Shown piece by piece: positions 30,352 through 38,859 of a DNA stretch of 64,000 bases; the first letter of the stretch is position 1; each line of letters begins with the position of its first letter. The DNA lies in NCBI RefSeq assembly GCF_013299185.1, contig NZ_JAAFKG010000016.1, positions 53,289-117,288 of the forward strand, written 5' to 3'. The position numbers were made by a program, and so were the translations under genes. This DNA comes from Microcoleus sp. bin48.metabat.b7b8b9.023 (GTDB lineage Bacteria; Cyanobacteriota; Cyanobacteriia; Cyanobacteriales; Microcoleaceae). The notes under the pieces were generated by a model. It made no database searches, was not told the origin of the DNA, and was given only the letters and a program-made list of their open reading frames with translations.

Positions 30352-31479
30352 TCAAGAGGTTTTTTGAACTTTTATTTGGAAGCCCAAAATTTGAGTCTCT
30401 TGCAGGGGACTGAAGTTGTTGTCGCTTACCAAAATCAGACCTCTGGTACCATCGGCTAAATCGGGGCCAAATGTCAAGCCCTCAATGTTGTCTAGGGGAA
30501 TTTTCAGAGTTTCCAAATCTAGCAGCAGCCGTTTTTGGGCGGGGGAAACCTCGCTGATACGTGTTTTGAGGCTTTCGATTGCTTCAATGCGATCGGCTTT
30601 TTCCAAAGAAATCTCAAAAATTCTGATCGTCGTGCCGGTTTCCAGGGAGAAAGCGCGCTCTAAACTCAGCAAGCGCTTGTCGTCGATCGCCAATAAATCC
30701 ACTAAACCGTTGCTAGTTAATTTTCCCACAGGATTCGCACCAGGGGGTAGCGGTTCGGTAATGTAGGCAAAGGAGGCGTCAGGATTGCCAGTCGCAGCAT
30801 CGTACCGCAAAATCCGGCACGGGCTGCCTTTTTCCAGGGAAGTTACGGCACCATCTTGAACTGTAGCGTTTTCGGTGGCGGTGAATAGGTATTTGCGATC
30901 GTCCGTTAGAGTCAAGCTTTCAAAGGCGAGATTGTTGCGGATGCCTTTGGTGCCTTTGGCGTCGGGCAAAAATAGGTCAGGAATTGGTAGCGTTTTGAGC
31001 AGTTTACCATCCAGGGAGAATTCTTTGATGAAGGGATTGATTTGGCGATCGACATCTCCCTCAGAAGAAACAAACACACTGTTGCCAGTAAAAGTTATCC
31101 CTTCTGGATCTAAACTTAATTCGGAAAAACTTTTACCGTTTTCATCCAATAAAGTCGTCACACCAGTAAATTCAATCTTTTCTTTTTCCAGCTTACCCGA
31201 TGCCAAGTTGATTTTTAGAGAATAGAAACGCGCCGGAGCCTTACTGCTGCGGTCATCAGAAATGGCATAATAAATTTGTTTCTCGGCATCATAGGTAATT
31301 CCCGAAAGTCCGCCAATTTCCGTCCCCTGAAAGGGAGAACCTGTTGGAAATATTGCCCTGCCGATAAAATCTATTTTGGTAACAGCGAAAGATTGGGCTG
31401 ACAAGTTTACCAAAACAGCAACAGTTGCTGCTATCAAAAAACAGGCAATAAATATAAGTAGCTTCCCTAAATTGTGCAT
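30352..31479 (-). CDS. Secreted esterase-like activity of phytase family protein
   Basis: A 375-residue exported protein with an N-terminal signal sequence (LLIFIACFLIAATVAVLVNL, about 6-26). The mature part matches the beta-propeller esterase-like activity of phytase family (PF13449): GTEIGGLSGITYDAEKQIYY (about 53-72), YAISDDRS, SLDPEGITFTGNSVFVSSEG (about 122-141), NLAFESLTLTDDRKYLFTAT (about 184-203) and a C-terminal NIEGLTFGPDLADGTRGLIL. Substrate unknown. Downstream on the same strand from the RecB-like nuclease, gap 66 bp. Confidence 0.88.
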   Translation of the reverse strand: MHNLGKLLIFIACFLIAATVAVLVNLSAQSFAVTKIDFIGRAIFPTGSPFQGTEIGGLSGITYDAEKQIYYAISDDRSSKAPARFYSLKINLASGKLEKEKIEFTGVTTLLDENGKSFSELSLDPEGITFTGNSVFVSSEGDVDRQINPFIKEFSLDGKLLKTLPIPDLFLPDAKGTKGIRNNLAFESLTLTDDRKYLFTATENATVQDGAVTSLEKGSPCRILRYDAATGNPDASFAYITEPLPPGANPVGKLTSNGLVDLLAIDDKRLLSLERAFSLETGTTIRIFEISLEKADRIEAIESLKTRISEVSPAQKRLLLDLETLKIPLDNIEGLTFGPDLADGTRGLILVSDNNFSPLQETQILGFQIKVQKTS

Positions 31480-31545
31480 TTTACTATCTTCTTCTCTTTC
31501 TTACTTCGCGGCCTTTGCGTCTTCGCGGTTCGTTCAATCAGAAAA

Positions 31546-33303
31546 TCACTGCTTCTGACTCAACAAAAAATTAGTCAACCAATCTTTAACGATGTAAGTA
31601 GCGCGACAGTCGTCCTCATTGTAGCGGACGATCGCCTCCAAGAGATCGCGATCGCCCGTTTTGAGCCAATCATCGTACCAACAGACACACTGAGCACCGT
31701 TAGCCTTAGCATCGCGCCAGTCAAAACCCAACCAGCGCGCAATTGGTTTGAGTGCGTAACTTTCCACCGGCATAATTGCTTGTTGCGTCACTTGCTTGTG
31801 AATATCGACAAACCGTTTCAGCACTGGCTTCCACAAGTAAGCTGGAGTGTTGTAAAGTTTAGCTAGCCGTTTAAAAGTCTTGACTTCGTAGTCGCAAAAG
31901 TGGAAAATCGGAGCAATGGGATAAGCCCACATTAGTTCTAAAAATTGCTCCCAGATTGCACCTTCCTCAGCAGGTGATTCGGCGAGAAAACCGTGGAATT
32001 TTTCGGTTTTATTGTACCTATCGACAACTAATACTCCGTGGAGATAGTCTAGATTTAACTCCGGTTCGGCTTCGATGTCAAAGTAGAGTTCGATTGGGGC
32101 GATCGGCAAAAAGACAGATTGAGAATAAGGAATTGGCTTGCTGCGGAGAATTGGCGCTGGTTTAGAAGGTGAAGCAGGCTTATTTTCTGTATTCTTTACC
32201 AGCTCAATTTTAGGAATTACTAAATTATTATTTGCCTTTTCTGGTATTCTTATAAACTGACTAACCGCTGCTACTGCCGAACCTACATCCGTTACATCCG
32301 CTACAAAATCCGTTGCCGAACTTCCTTCTTCTCGCAACAGCGGTTGATTTAACAAGTGAGATTGAGCTTGTCGCACCACATCAAAAGCAACTCTGTCAGG
32401 AAATTCTGGATAATCTGCCAGCAATTCACAACTAGCATTTGCCAGAGATGTAACATCAGTAATTTCGAGAGTCTTTAATCTAGCATAGCGGCCGGCAGTA
32501 ACTCCGGGCAATAACGAAAGATGTTTAATAGATTCGGCTTCCGCGTGACAGACAGTATACCAACCGCAAAGATTGCACTTTTGACGAGAAATGAAAACCT
32601 CCGGCTTATCTCGATTTTCAATCATCTGGATGCAGTCGTCTAAAAGCTCGAACATCTCAGGAGTTCGCCGATCGAGATTAACTTCCCACAGCCCTTTTTT
32701 TCGCAGCAGCAGCCACGCATTATCTGGCATTCTTTCTTGCACGGAAGCTAACACTTGGGCGTGAAAAGCTGCGATAATTTGATAGTCTAGTTTTGGTCGC
32801 TTGCTAAGCCAAATATCCGCAGTAGCATAACTCCAATCGCCAAACTTAGATTGTCCCGGCTGCTTGATTAATAAATGCGGGCGGCTGATGAGGGTAATAT
32901 TTGAAGAGTGAAGGGTTGAGGATGAAAGATGCACCGGAGTTTCGTGAATTTCTTCGCCAAATTCGGGGAAGTATTGACTGTCAATTCCTACCAGAGAATC
33001 TGTTGCGCCGCTGATTTTGCCGAATTCACCCCGGATGAGCACTCCTCGATAAATGCGATCGACTCCTTGCTGCATTAAACTTAAGGTAGCCGCCGCCCCA
33101 GCTTGCCAATCCCCTCTAGGATATGATGGTTGTTGGTAAGTCTCGTGTTCTAGAGCCTGCTGCTGATACGTCCCGCTGTCGCGCATCAGTTTCAACAGAA
33201 AATCGCTAGGAGGATCTAATTGTTTCCAGTCTCCGCAGGTGTCTAAAAATGCTCGGAGATGGCATCGTTGATAGGAAAGTAAGAGTTTGTCAGTTATTAA
33301 CAT
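31546..33303 (-). CDS. TM0106-type RecB-like nuclease fused to a DnaQ/RNase H-like exonuclease
   Basis: A 585-residue two-domain nuclease. The N-terminal RecB-like domain (about 1-290) has SYQRCHLRAFLD, RGDWQAGAAATL, the TADIWL region and a Cys cluster KCNLCGWYTVC (C-x2-C-x5-C, about 238-248) which, together with Cys in the YQRC segment, matches the iron-sulfur layout of AddB/Cas4-type nucleases. The C-terminal domain (about 410-585) is DnaQ/RNase H-like: IELYFDIEAEPELN (first acidic pair), IFHFCDYEVKTFKRLA, and ATYIVKDW with YNEDDCRA (late acidic residue). A flexible linker (about 310-400) contains a 45-bp dispersed repeat read in frame. It probably acts in DNA repair or RNA/DNA processing; the exact role is not known. 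Confidence 0.85.
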   Translation of the reverse strand: MLITDKLLLSYQRCHLRAFLDTCGDWKQLDPPSDFLLKLMRDSGTYQQQALEHETYQQPSYPRGDWQAGAAATLSLMQQGVDRIYRGVLIRGEFGKISGATDSLVGIDSQYFPEFGEEIHETPVHLSSSTLHSSNITLISRPHLLIKQPGQSKFGDWSYATADIWLSKRPKLDYQIIAAFHAQVLASVQERMPDNAWLLLRKKGLWEVNLDRRTPEMFELLDDCIQMIENRDKPEVFISRQKCNLCGWYTVCHAEAESIKHLSLLPGVTAGRYARLKTLEITDVTSLANASCELLADYPEFPDRVAFDVVRQAQSHLLNQPLLREEGSSATDFVADVTDVGSAVAAVSQFIRIPEKANNNLVIPKIELVKNTENKPASPSKPAPILRSKPIPYSQSVFLPIAPIELYFDIEAEPELNLDYLHGVLVVDRYNKTEKFHGFLAESPAEEGAIWEQFLELMWAYPIAPIFHFCDYEVKTFKRLAKLYNTPAYLWKPVLKRFVDIHKQVTQQAIMPVESYALKPIARWLGFDWRDAKANGAQCVCWYDDWLKTGDRDLLEAIVRYNEDDCRATYIVKDWLTNFLLSQKQ

Positions 33304-33545
33304 TTAGTATTCGCAGAAGGAAGTTCGGCAACGGATTCGCTCGACGGATGTAACGGATGTAAAATATAGAAAGAACAAGGCTTTTTGAGAGAGGTTTTTG
33401 ACATTAATATTTATTCAATCAGTCATGCGCGCACATAGTCCATATATAGTGTTTTGTAGGGGCAATCCCCCCGTGGTTGCCCATCCATAGGATTATTGTG
33501 TAAGTTCTATCAATATTAACGCTATCAATAATTCCCCAGAAAAGT
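33304..33545. other. Intergenic region with shared 45-bp repeat
   Basis: Contains GAAGGAAGTTCGGCAACGGA ... CGGATGTAACGGATGTA at 33316-33361, which is repeated on the opposite strand inside the nuclease gene (32284-32328). Also holds the divergent promoters. Confidence 0.6.
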
Positions 33546-34793
33546 ATGACAAAGGACAATCACCGGCAACAATTCCCAGCTTTGGCCAATAAAGCTTATT
33601 TTAACTACGGCGGACAAGGGCCGTTGCCTGAGACTGCTTTAGAGGCGATTTATGAGGCTTACAAGCGGGTGCAGCTTGGGGGGCCGTTTTCGGGGGAGGT
33701 GGGGGCTTGGGTGGTTCAGGAGGCGATGCTGACGCGACGGGCGATCGCTCGCGAGTTAGCTGTCCCTCCTGAAACGATCGCCCTGACTGAAGATGTCACT
33801 GTCGGCTGCAATATTGCGCTGTGGGGCATTGACTGGCAAGCGGGCGATCGACTGCTGCTTTCAGATTGCGAACATCCGGGCATTGTAGCTAGTGTAATGG
33901 AACTTCAGCGCCGTTTCAACATTGAGGTTGATGTTTGTCCGTTGGCGGCGACTTTGAATGAGGGATCTCCGGTGCAGGTAATTGCTGATTGTTTACAGCC
34001 AAATACTCGCTTGTTGGTAATCAGTCATATTTTGTGGAATACTGGCCAAGTTTTGCCTTTGGCTGAGATTGTTAAAGTGTGTCATGAATTCCATGAACCC
34101 CCCCTAACCCCCCCTTGCCAAGGGGGGGGACAAGAGGATTTGTCTGTGCAGAATCGCAAAGTTAGAGTATTAGTTGATGCGGCTCAATCTGTGGGAGTTT
34201 TGCCTTTAAATTTGATTGAGTCTGGGGTTGACTTTTATGCTTTTACTGGTCACAAATGGTGGTGCGGCCCGGAAGGTTTGGGCGGACTTTATGTAAGCGC
34301 TTCAGCTTTGGCAGATTTGCATCCGGTGTTTATCGGTTGGCGGGGAATTGTGACGGATTCTAGTGCTAAAGTGCTTGGATGGAAGCCTGGATCTCAACGT
34401 TATGAGATTGCGACTTCGGCTTATCCTTTGTATTCTGGTTTGCGAAGTGCGATCGCCCTTCAACACACCTGGGGTACGATCGAGGAAAGGTATGCAGAAA
34501 TTTGTCGTTTGAGCAAGTATCTCTGGGAGCGTTTGTCGGAACTTCCCGATGTAGAATGTTTGCGGACATCTGTGCCGGAAGCGGGTTTAGTTTCGTTTCG
34601 ATTGATGAATGGGATGCCGCACAAACAACTGGTTGATTTGTTGGAGAAGCAGGGAATTATGGTGCGGACAATTCTGAATCCTGATTGCGTGCGGGCTTGC
34701 GTTCACTATTTTACCACTGAGGCGGAGATTGATAAGTTGGTGGGGGCGATCGCAATTCAATCTGAGAATGCGATCGACAATAGGATAGATTAA
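33546..34793 (+). CDS. PLP-dependent class V aminotransferase fold, cysteine/cystine C-S lyase-like
   Basis: A 415-residue NifS-type fold. FNYGGQGPLPETALEAI (about 20-36), TEDVTVGCNIALWGIDW, LLSDCEHPGIVASV, VISHILWNTGQVLP, LVDAAQSVGVLPL (PLP-phosphate/ring Asp), and FTGHKWWCGPEGLGGLYV with Lys237 as Schiff-base residue. The GHKWWCGPEGLGG context and overall pattern match the Synechocystis C-DES L-cysteine/cystine lyase group rather than NifS/SufS desulfurases, whose conserved catalytic Cys loop is not visible. Between residues about 185 and 195 the frame passes through a palindromic repeat (PPLTPPCQGGG), extending a surface loop without breaking the frame. Sulfur mobilisation is the likely role. 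Confidence 0.85.
   Translation: MTKDNHRQQFPALANKAYFNYGGQGPLPETALEAIYEAYKRVQLGGPFSGEVGAWVVQEAMLTRRAIARELAVPPETIALTEDVTVGCNIALWGIDWQAGDRLLLSDCEHPGIVASVMELQRRFNIEVDVCPLAATLNEGSPVQVIADCLQPNTRLLVISHILWNTGQVLPLAEIVKVCHEFHEPPLTPPCQGGGQEDLSVQNRKVRVLVDAAQSVGVLPLNLIESGVDFYAFTGHKWWCGPEGLGGLYVSASALADLHPVFIGWRGIVTDSSAKVLGWKPGSQRYEIATSAYPLYSGLRSAIALQHTWGTIEERYAEICRLSKYLWERLSELPDVECLRTSVPEAGLVSFRLMNGMPHKQLVDLLEKQGIMVRTILNPDCVRACVHYFTTEAEIDKLVGAIAIQSENAIDNRID
34098..34130. repeat. CCCCCCTTGCCAAGGGGGGG repeat inside a coding gene
   Basis: A G/C palindrome of the CCCCTAACCCCCCCTTGCCA type, related to the foldbacks at 11017-11176 and 40153-40262. It is read in frame as PPLTPPCQGGG. Confidence 0.75.
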
Positions 34794-34798
34794 TCCAA

Positions 34799-34863
34799 AG
34801 AAACCGGGTTTTTTACCGAATCTGCGGACTGTAACGAAGTATTCTCGCAAAAACCCGGTTTCC
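34799..34863. repeat. AACCGGGTTTTTT inverted repeat
   Basis: GAAACCGGGTTTTTTACC and GCAAAAACCCGGTTTC face each other over about 30 bp, just after the lyase stop. Its closest relative is at 38786-38849, with a similar spacer (AATCTG...AACG(A/C)AGTATT). Confidence 0.8.
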
Positions 34864-35011
34864 GATCGCCCCTGCGTAAGTGAAGTCAGCCGGAGAACCA
34901 TCGAATCATGCTAAAATAAACATCGGTGTTAGCGCAGAATTAGCAGTAGAGGGGTGAGATTACAAGGCATTGTGATAAACTAAGAGTTACAGTCTATATA
35001 ATATATTCCCT

Positions 35012-36343
35012 ATGACTAACCAGCGCCTAGCATCCTTCCAAACAGCCTTCCAGAATCTTCAGTTACTTGATTTAGTCACCGTAGAGCAACTGAATAAATT
35101 TCATGTGGAATATGGCACTGAGATTTTAGAAGAATTGGAGCATTTGGTTGAAGATTGCTCACCAGATAATAACAAAATCATTTTTACAGGGCATCGTGGG
35201 TCAGGAAAATCGACATTACTGGGTCAATTTTGCCGGAATACGCAGGCTCACTACTTTGTAGTATTCTTTTCAATTTCTGACATGATTGAAATGTCGGATG
35301 TGAATCATGTCAACATTTTGTTTGCTATGGCAGTAAAGCTGATGGAAGCAGCAGAAGAACGCCAGATCAAAATCGGTTCTACAACAAAAAAAGCTTTTTA
35401 TAAATGGTTTAGCAAGCATACTCGAACTGAGGGAAGTTCATTTGAGTCGAGCATTGGGAATGAAGCGAGTGTAGAAGCTGGTCTCAATGCTTGGTTTGTG
35501 AAATTTTTTGCCAAAGTGAAAGCGACTTTGAAAGCTAACTCCGTGATTCGTGAGGAAATTACGACTGAGTTTGAGAGACGGATTTCAGACTTAATCGATA
35601 CCATCAACGATATCGCTATTGCGATTCAAGCGGCGTGCGGACAAGAAATTCTGGTCGTTATTGATGGCCTTGATAAACTAGATCTAGAAATTGTCGATAA
35701 AGTTTATCGAAATAATATCAATGCGTTGTTTGGGCCTCAATTTAGGATCATTTATACAATTCCAATGGCAGCGACACGAGATTTGTCCTTGCGAGGAATT
35801 ATTCAGAATGCTACGAATAATAAAATTCAATCCATGTGGGCGACAAAGTTGTTTCCCCGTGGAGAAGATAGAGTTCCCAATGCCTCTCCTGTCGCAGAAG
35901 CTGTAAAATTATTTGAACAAATTCTTTATAAGCGAATCCCCAAGGAGTTGATTGCACCGGAAGCAACTCAGATGATGATCGTTAAAAGTGGTGGTGCATT
36001 GCGAGAATTTATTCGTTTGGCTAGTATGTGTTGTGGGTTATGTTTGAAGCAGTTACGTCGCACACCAGACAACCAAAATTTGAAAATTACGCCTGAGATT
36101 TTGGAAAATGCGATTAAAGACTATCGGATTATTTTAACAGAACCTCTTGGACAAAACCGCTATCAAATTCTAGTGGATATATACCAAAATTATTTACCCC
36201 AAGATGGGATGGATCAGGATTTTTTAGAGTTATTGCACACGCTTTACATCCTAGAATATCGCAATGACGATTTGTGGTTTGGAGTTCATCCAGTGGTTCA
36301 GGAAATATTGCAGCGACGTGGCTTAATTGGAGCGGGGAGTTAA
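35012..36343 (+). CDS. P-loop ATPase of a two-gene ATPase/TPR module
   Basis: A 443-residue P-loop ATPase. Walker A FTGHRGSGKSTLLGQF (P-loop Gly60-Thr68), Walker B ILVVIDGLDKLD (about 213-224), and a later ALREFIRLASMC sensor-like helix followed by a winged-helix-like C-terminus (LHTLYILEYRNDDLWFGVHP). The organisation resembles STAND/KAP/Orc-like regulatory ATPases rather than transporters; no membrane segment except a weak one is seen. A good -10 (TATAATA, about 34999) lies just upstream. The stop is 4 bp before the start of the TPR gene, so the two are translationally coupled. The annotated function is unknown; a signalling or defence ATPase is plausible. Confidence 0.75.
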   Translation: MTNQRLASFQTAFQNLQLLDLVTVEQLNKFHVEYGTEILEELEHLVEDCSPDNNKIIFTGHRGSGKSTLLGQFCRNTQAHYFVVFFSISDMIEMSDVNHVNILFAMAVKLMEAAEERQIKIGSTTKKAFYKWFSKHTRTEGSSFESSIGNEASVEAGLNAWFVKFFAKVKATLKANSVIREEITTEFERRISDLIDTINDIAIAIQAACGQEILVVIDGLDKLDLEIVDKVYRNNINALFGPQFRIIYTIPMAATRDLSLRGIIQNATNNKIQSMWATKLFPRGEDRVPNASPVAEAVKLFEQILYKRIPKELIAPEATQMMIVKSGGALREFIRLASMCCGLCLKQLRRTPDNQNLKITPEILENAIKDYRIILTEPLGQNRYQILVDIYQNYLPQDGMDQDFLELLHTLYILEYRNDDLWFGVHPVVQEILQRRGLIGAGS

Positions 36344-36347
36344 TTAA

Positions 36348-38684
36348 ATGCTTGACAGTGAAATCGTGGACTATGAATCGATCAATGAGGATAGTTACGA
36401 TGGTCTTGTTTCTTTAATTGAAGCAAGTCAAGGTGTATTGTCATTGTTGATTGCCTCCTGTAAACCAGGAGATTTTCAAACTCAGATCATTAATCGTTAC
36501 GAGGCTGAACTTACTCCGAATATCCCCTGTTATCGCGTGGTGTTGAATCAACAAGAACCGAGTCTAAGAGCTGCATTGGAGCAACTGGTTCAGGATTGCC
36601 CAGAGTTACAAAAAACCCACGCATCAGCCGTAATTACTGTAACGGGAACGGAGGCTTTGATGGATTTTGTGTCACAAGGTGACTCTAATAATCGATCGGA
36701 GTTAAGCCGTTTTTTCGGCTATTTGCAATGGACGCGAGAGGGGTTGCGAGAGTTTCCTTATCCCATTGTAATTTGGGTTACGCCGAAGATTTTGAGTCGT
36801 TTGAGTATAAAAGCACCGGATTTTTGGAGTTGGCGGAGTGGCGTATTTCGCTTTGTAGCACCGGCGGTGGAAGCAACGGGTGTGGTTAACCAGACTGGGG
36901 AAATTTCTCTGCTGATTGAGTCTGAGAGAAGAGAGACTTTACCGCTAGATGAACTGTTAGATCAGGTAGAAAGTCTGGAACAACAAGCTATGGAAACTCC
37001 TGCATTAGCAACGCTATACAATCGAGTTGCTAATAGTTATGCAAACCGGGTAAAGACGGGCCAAACACAGGATGATACACAGGAGATCGATCGGGCAATT
37101 CTTTTCTTTGAGAAGTCACTTGTTTTACAAAGAGAATTGAACTTACCCCAGGCGGAATCTGACACTTTGTTACAGTTAGGTGATATTTACCGTGACTTAG
37201 GATTGTGGAAACGGGTATTCGATCTATATGAGCAGTCTTTGGAAATTGCTAGGAGTTTAAAGGATAGCCTACGAGAGGCGGCTGCTTTGGGGCGACTGGG
37301 GAATCTTTACCAACAATATCCTCTAGGCGATCGTGCGAATAATTTGGAAGGGGCGATCGCATCTTACGACGAAACCCGCACCCAAGCCTATCTGCAACTG
37401 ATTCAGACACTCTTGGCTTTCCCCAACGGAGACGAACCGCAGATATTACAGAATAACTCAGAATTATTAGATCGTGGATTTCTGGAAACTTGCGAGTCAG
37501 TAGCGGCAACTTTGGCAGGGAAAGGACAGGAAAATCCAGCGAGTTTCTTGCGAAATCTGGCTAGTCAGCTAGGGCAATTCTTGGATCCGAGGGATCAGGG
37601 AGATAGCGATGACTCTGAAGGTGAAAATTCGCAAGAGTATGCAAACTTTATCCTAGAATTATTGCAAGCAGAACAAGATAGCAATAGTGATATAAAAATA
37701 ATTTACGCCATGCTGGCCGGACGGCAACATCTCCTCAATCACCGTTTTGCCGAAACTTTATATCAAGTGGCAGAGAAGTTAATTGCCGAAAATCCAGAAG
37801 CAATTGAGTCAATTCTCGCCACGCTTGAAAGTTTGAGTATGGATATTAGTAACTTTCCGCTGGGAAGTAGAGCGAATAATCTGGAAATTGCGATTACTGG
37901 TTATGAAATAGTTTTAACTAATCGGGAACCGGGAAGCGAAAAGTTTGCTCAAACCCAAAATAATCTGGCAGTAGCCTACAGTAACAGAATCAGGGGAGAG
38001 AAGGCTGACAATATCGAACGGGCGATCGCATCTTACAATGCTGCATTAACCGTCTACACCCGCGATGCTTTTCCCCAATATTGGGCAATGACTCAAAATA
38101 ATCTGGCAGTAGCCTACAGCAACAGAATCAGGGAAGAGAAGACTGACAATATCGAACGGGCCATCGCATCTTACAATGCTGCATTAACCGTCTACACCCG
38201 CGATGCTTTTCCCCCATATTGGGCAATGACTCAAAATAATCTCGGAAATGCCTACTATTCCAGAATCAACGGAGATAGGGCTGATAATATCGAATGGGCG
38301 ATCGCATCTTATAATGCTGCATTAACCGTCTACACCCGCGATGCTTTTCCCCAATATTGGGCAATGACTCAAAATAATCTGGGAGAAGCCTACAGTAACA
38401 GAACCATGGGAGATAAAGCACAGAATATCGAAGTTGCGATCGAATTTTACCAAAATGCACTACAAGTTTATACCCTTGAAGCTTTTCCCGAATATTGGGC
38501 AACGACGCAAAATAATCTGGGATTAGCCTACAGTAACAGAATCAGGGGGGATAAAGCACAGAATATCGAACTGGCGAAAAAGTGTTATGAAAATGCTTTA
38601 ACAGTTAGAACTCTTGAGGCTTTCCCGCAAGAGTATACAGAAATTTTGTCTAATTTAGGTAATCTTGATGGAAGCAACCAGTAA
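36348..38684 (+). CDS. TPR-repeat partner protein with degenerate N-terminal NTPase-like domain
   Basis: A 778-residue protein. The N-terminal about 210 residues (LVSLIEASQGVLSLLIASCK; FFGYLQWTREGLREFPYPIV; APDFWSWRSGVFRFV) resemble the front end of cyanobacterial NTPase-TPR proteins but have no P-loop. A middle TPR set (about 220-330) and a helical linker lead to a C-terminal array of 46-residue tetratricopeptide units (AMTQNNLAVAYSNRI...NIERAIASYNAALTVYTRDA), about five of them nearly identical at DNA level (period 138 bp, 37950-38640). The start is supported by GGGGAGTTAATTA before the ATG. The upstream ATPase could supply the nucleotide switch this protein lacks (inference). Confidence 0.78.
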   Translation: MLDSEIVDYESINEDSYDGLVSLIEASQGVLSLLIASCKPGDFQTQIINRYEAELTPNIPCYRVVLNQQEPSLRAALEQLVQDCPELQKTHASAVITVTGTEALMDFVSQGDSNNRSELSRFFGYLQWTREGLREFPYPIVIWVTPKILSRLSIKAPDFWSWRSGVFRFVAPAVEATGVVNQTGEISLLIESERRETLPLDELLDQVESLEQQAMETPALATLYNRVANSYANRVKTGQTQDDTQEIDRAILFFEKSLVLQRELNLPQAESDTLLQLGDIYRDLGLWKRVFDLYEQSLEIARSLKDSLREAAALGRLGNLYQQYPLGDRANNLEGAIASYDETRTQAYLQLIQTLLAFPNGDEPQILQNNSELLDRGFLETCESVAATLAGKGQENPASFLRNLASQLGQFLDPRDQGDSDDSEGENSQEYANFILELLQAEQDSNSDIKIIYAMLAGRQHLLNHRFAETLYQVAEKLIAENPEAIESILATLESLSMDISNFPLGSRANNLEIAITGYEIVLTNREPGSEKFAQTQNNLAVAYSNRIRGEKADNIERAIASYNAALTVYTRDAFPQYWAMTQNNLAVAYSNRIREEKTDNIERAIASYNAALTVYTRDAFPPYWAMTQNNLGNAYYSRINGDRADNIEWAIASYNAALTVYTRDAFPQYWAMTQNNLGEAYSNRTMGDKAQNIEVAIEFYQNALQVYTLEAFPEYWATTQNNLGLAYSNRIRGDKAQNIELAKKCYENALTVRTLEAFPQEYTEILSNLGNLDGSNQ
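37950..38640 (+). repeat. 138-bp tandem repeats encoding TPR units
   Basis: The motif TTGGGCAATGACTCAAAATA recurs at 138-bp spacing (e.g. 38081 and 38219). The first units are almost identical; the last two diverge, indicating recent amplification by unequal recombination. Confidence 0.85.
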
Positions 38685-38785
38685 GGGCAATTAGCTGATG
38701 ATACCTACTACCCTGCCATTAAAATAGTAGAATTTTTAAAGGGTTAAATTCATTAATCAATCTCAACTCACACACTCCCACAAAA

Positions 38786-38849
38786 AAAACCGGGTTTTTA
38801 CTTAATCTGTCGTCTTCAACGCAGTATTATCGCAAAAAACCCGGTTTCT
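38786..38849. repeat. AACCGGGTTTTTA inverted repeat
   Basis: AAAACCGGGTTTTTACTTAA and CGCAAAAAACCCGGTTTC in opposite orientation, between two convergent genes; the same family as 34799-34863. May act as a bidirectional terminator. Confidence 0.75.
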
Positions 38850-38859
38850 AAAATCCTAA

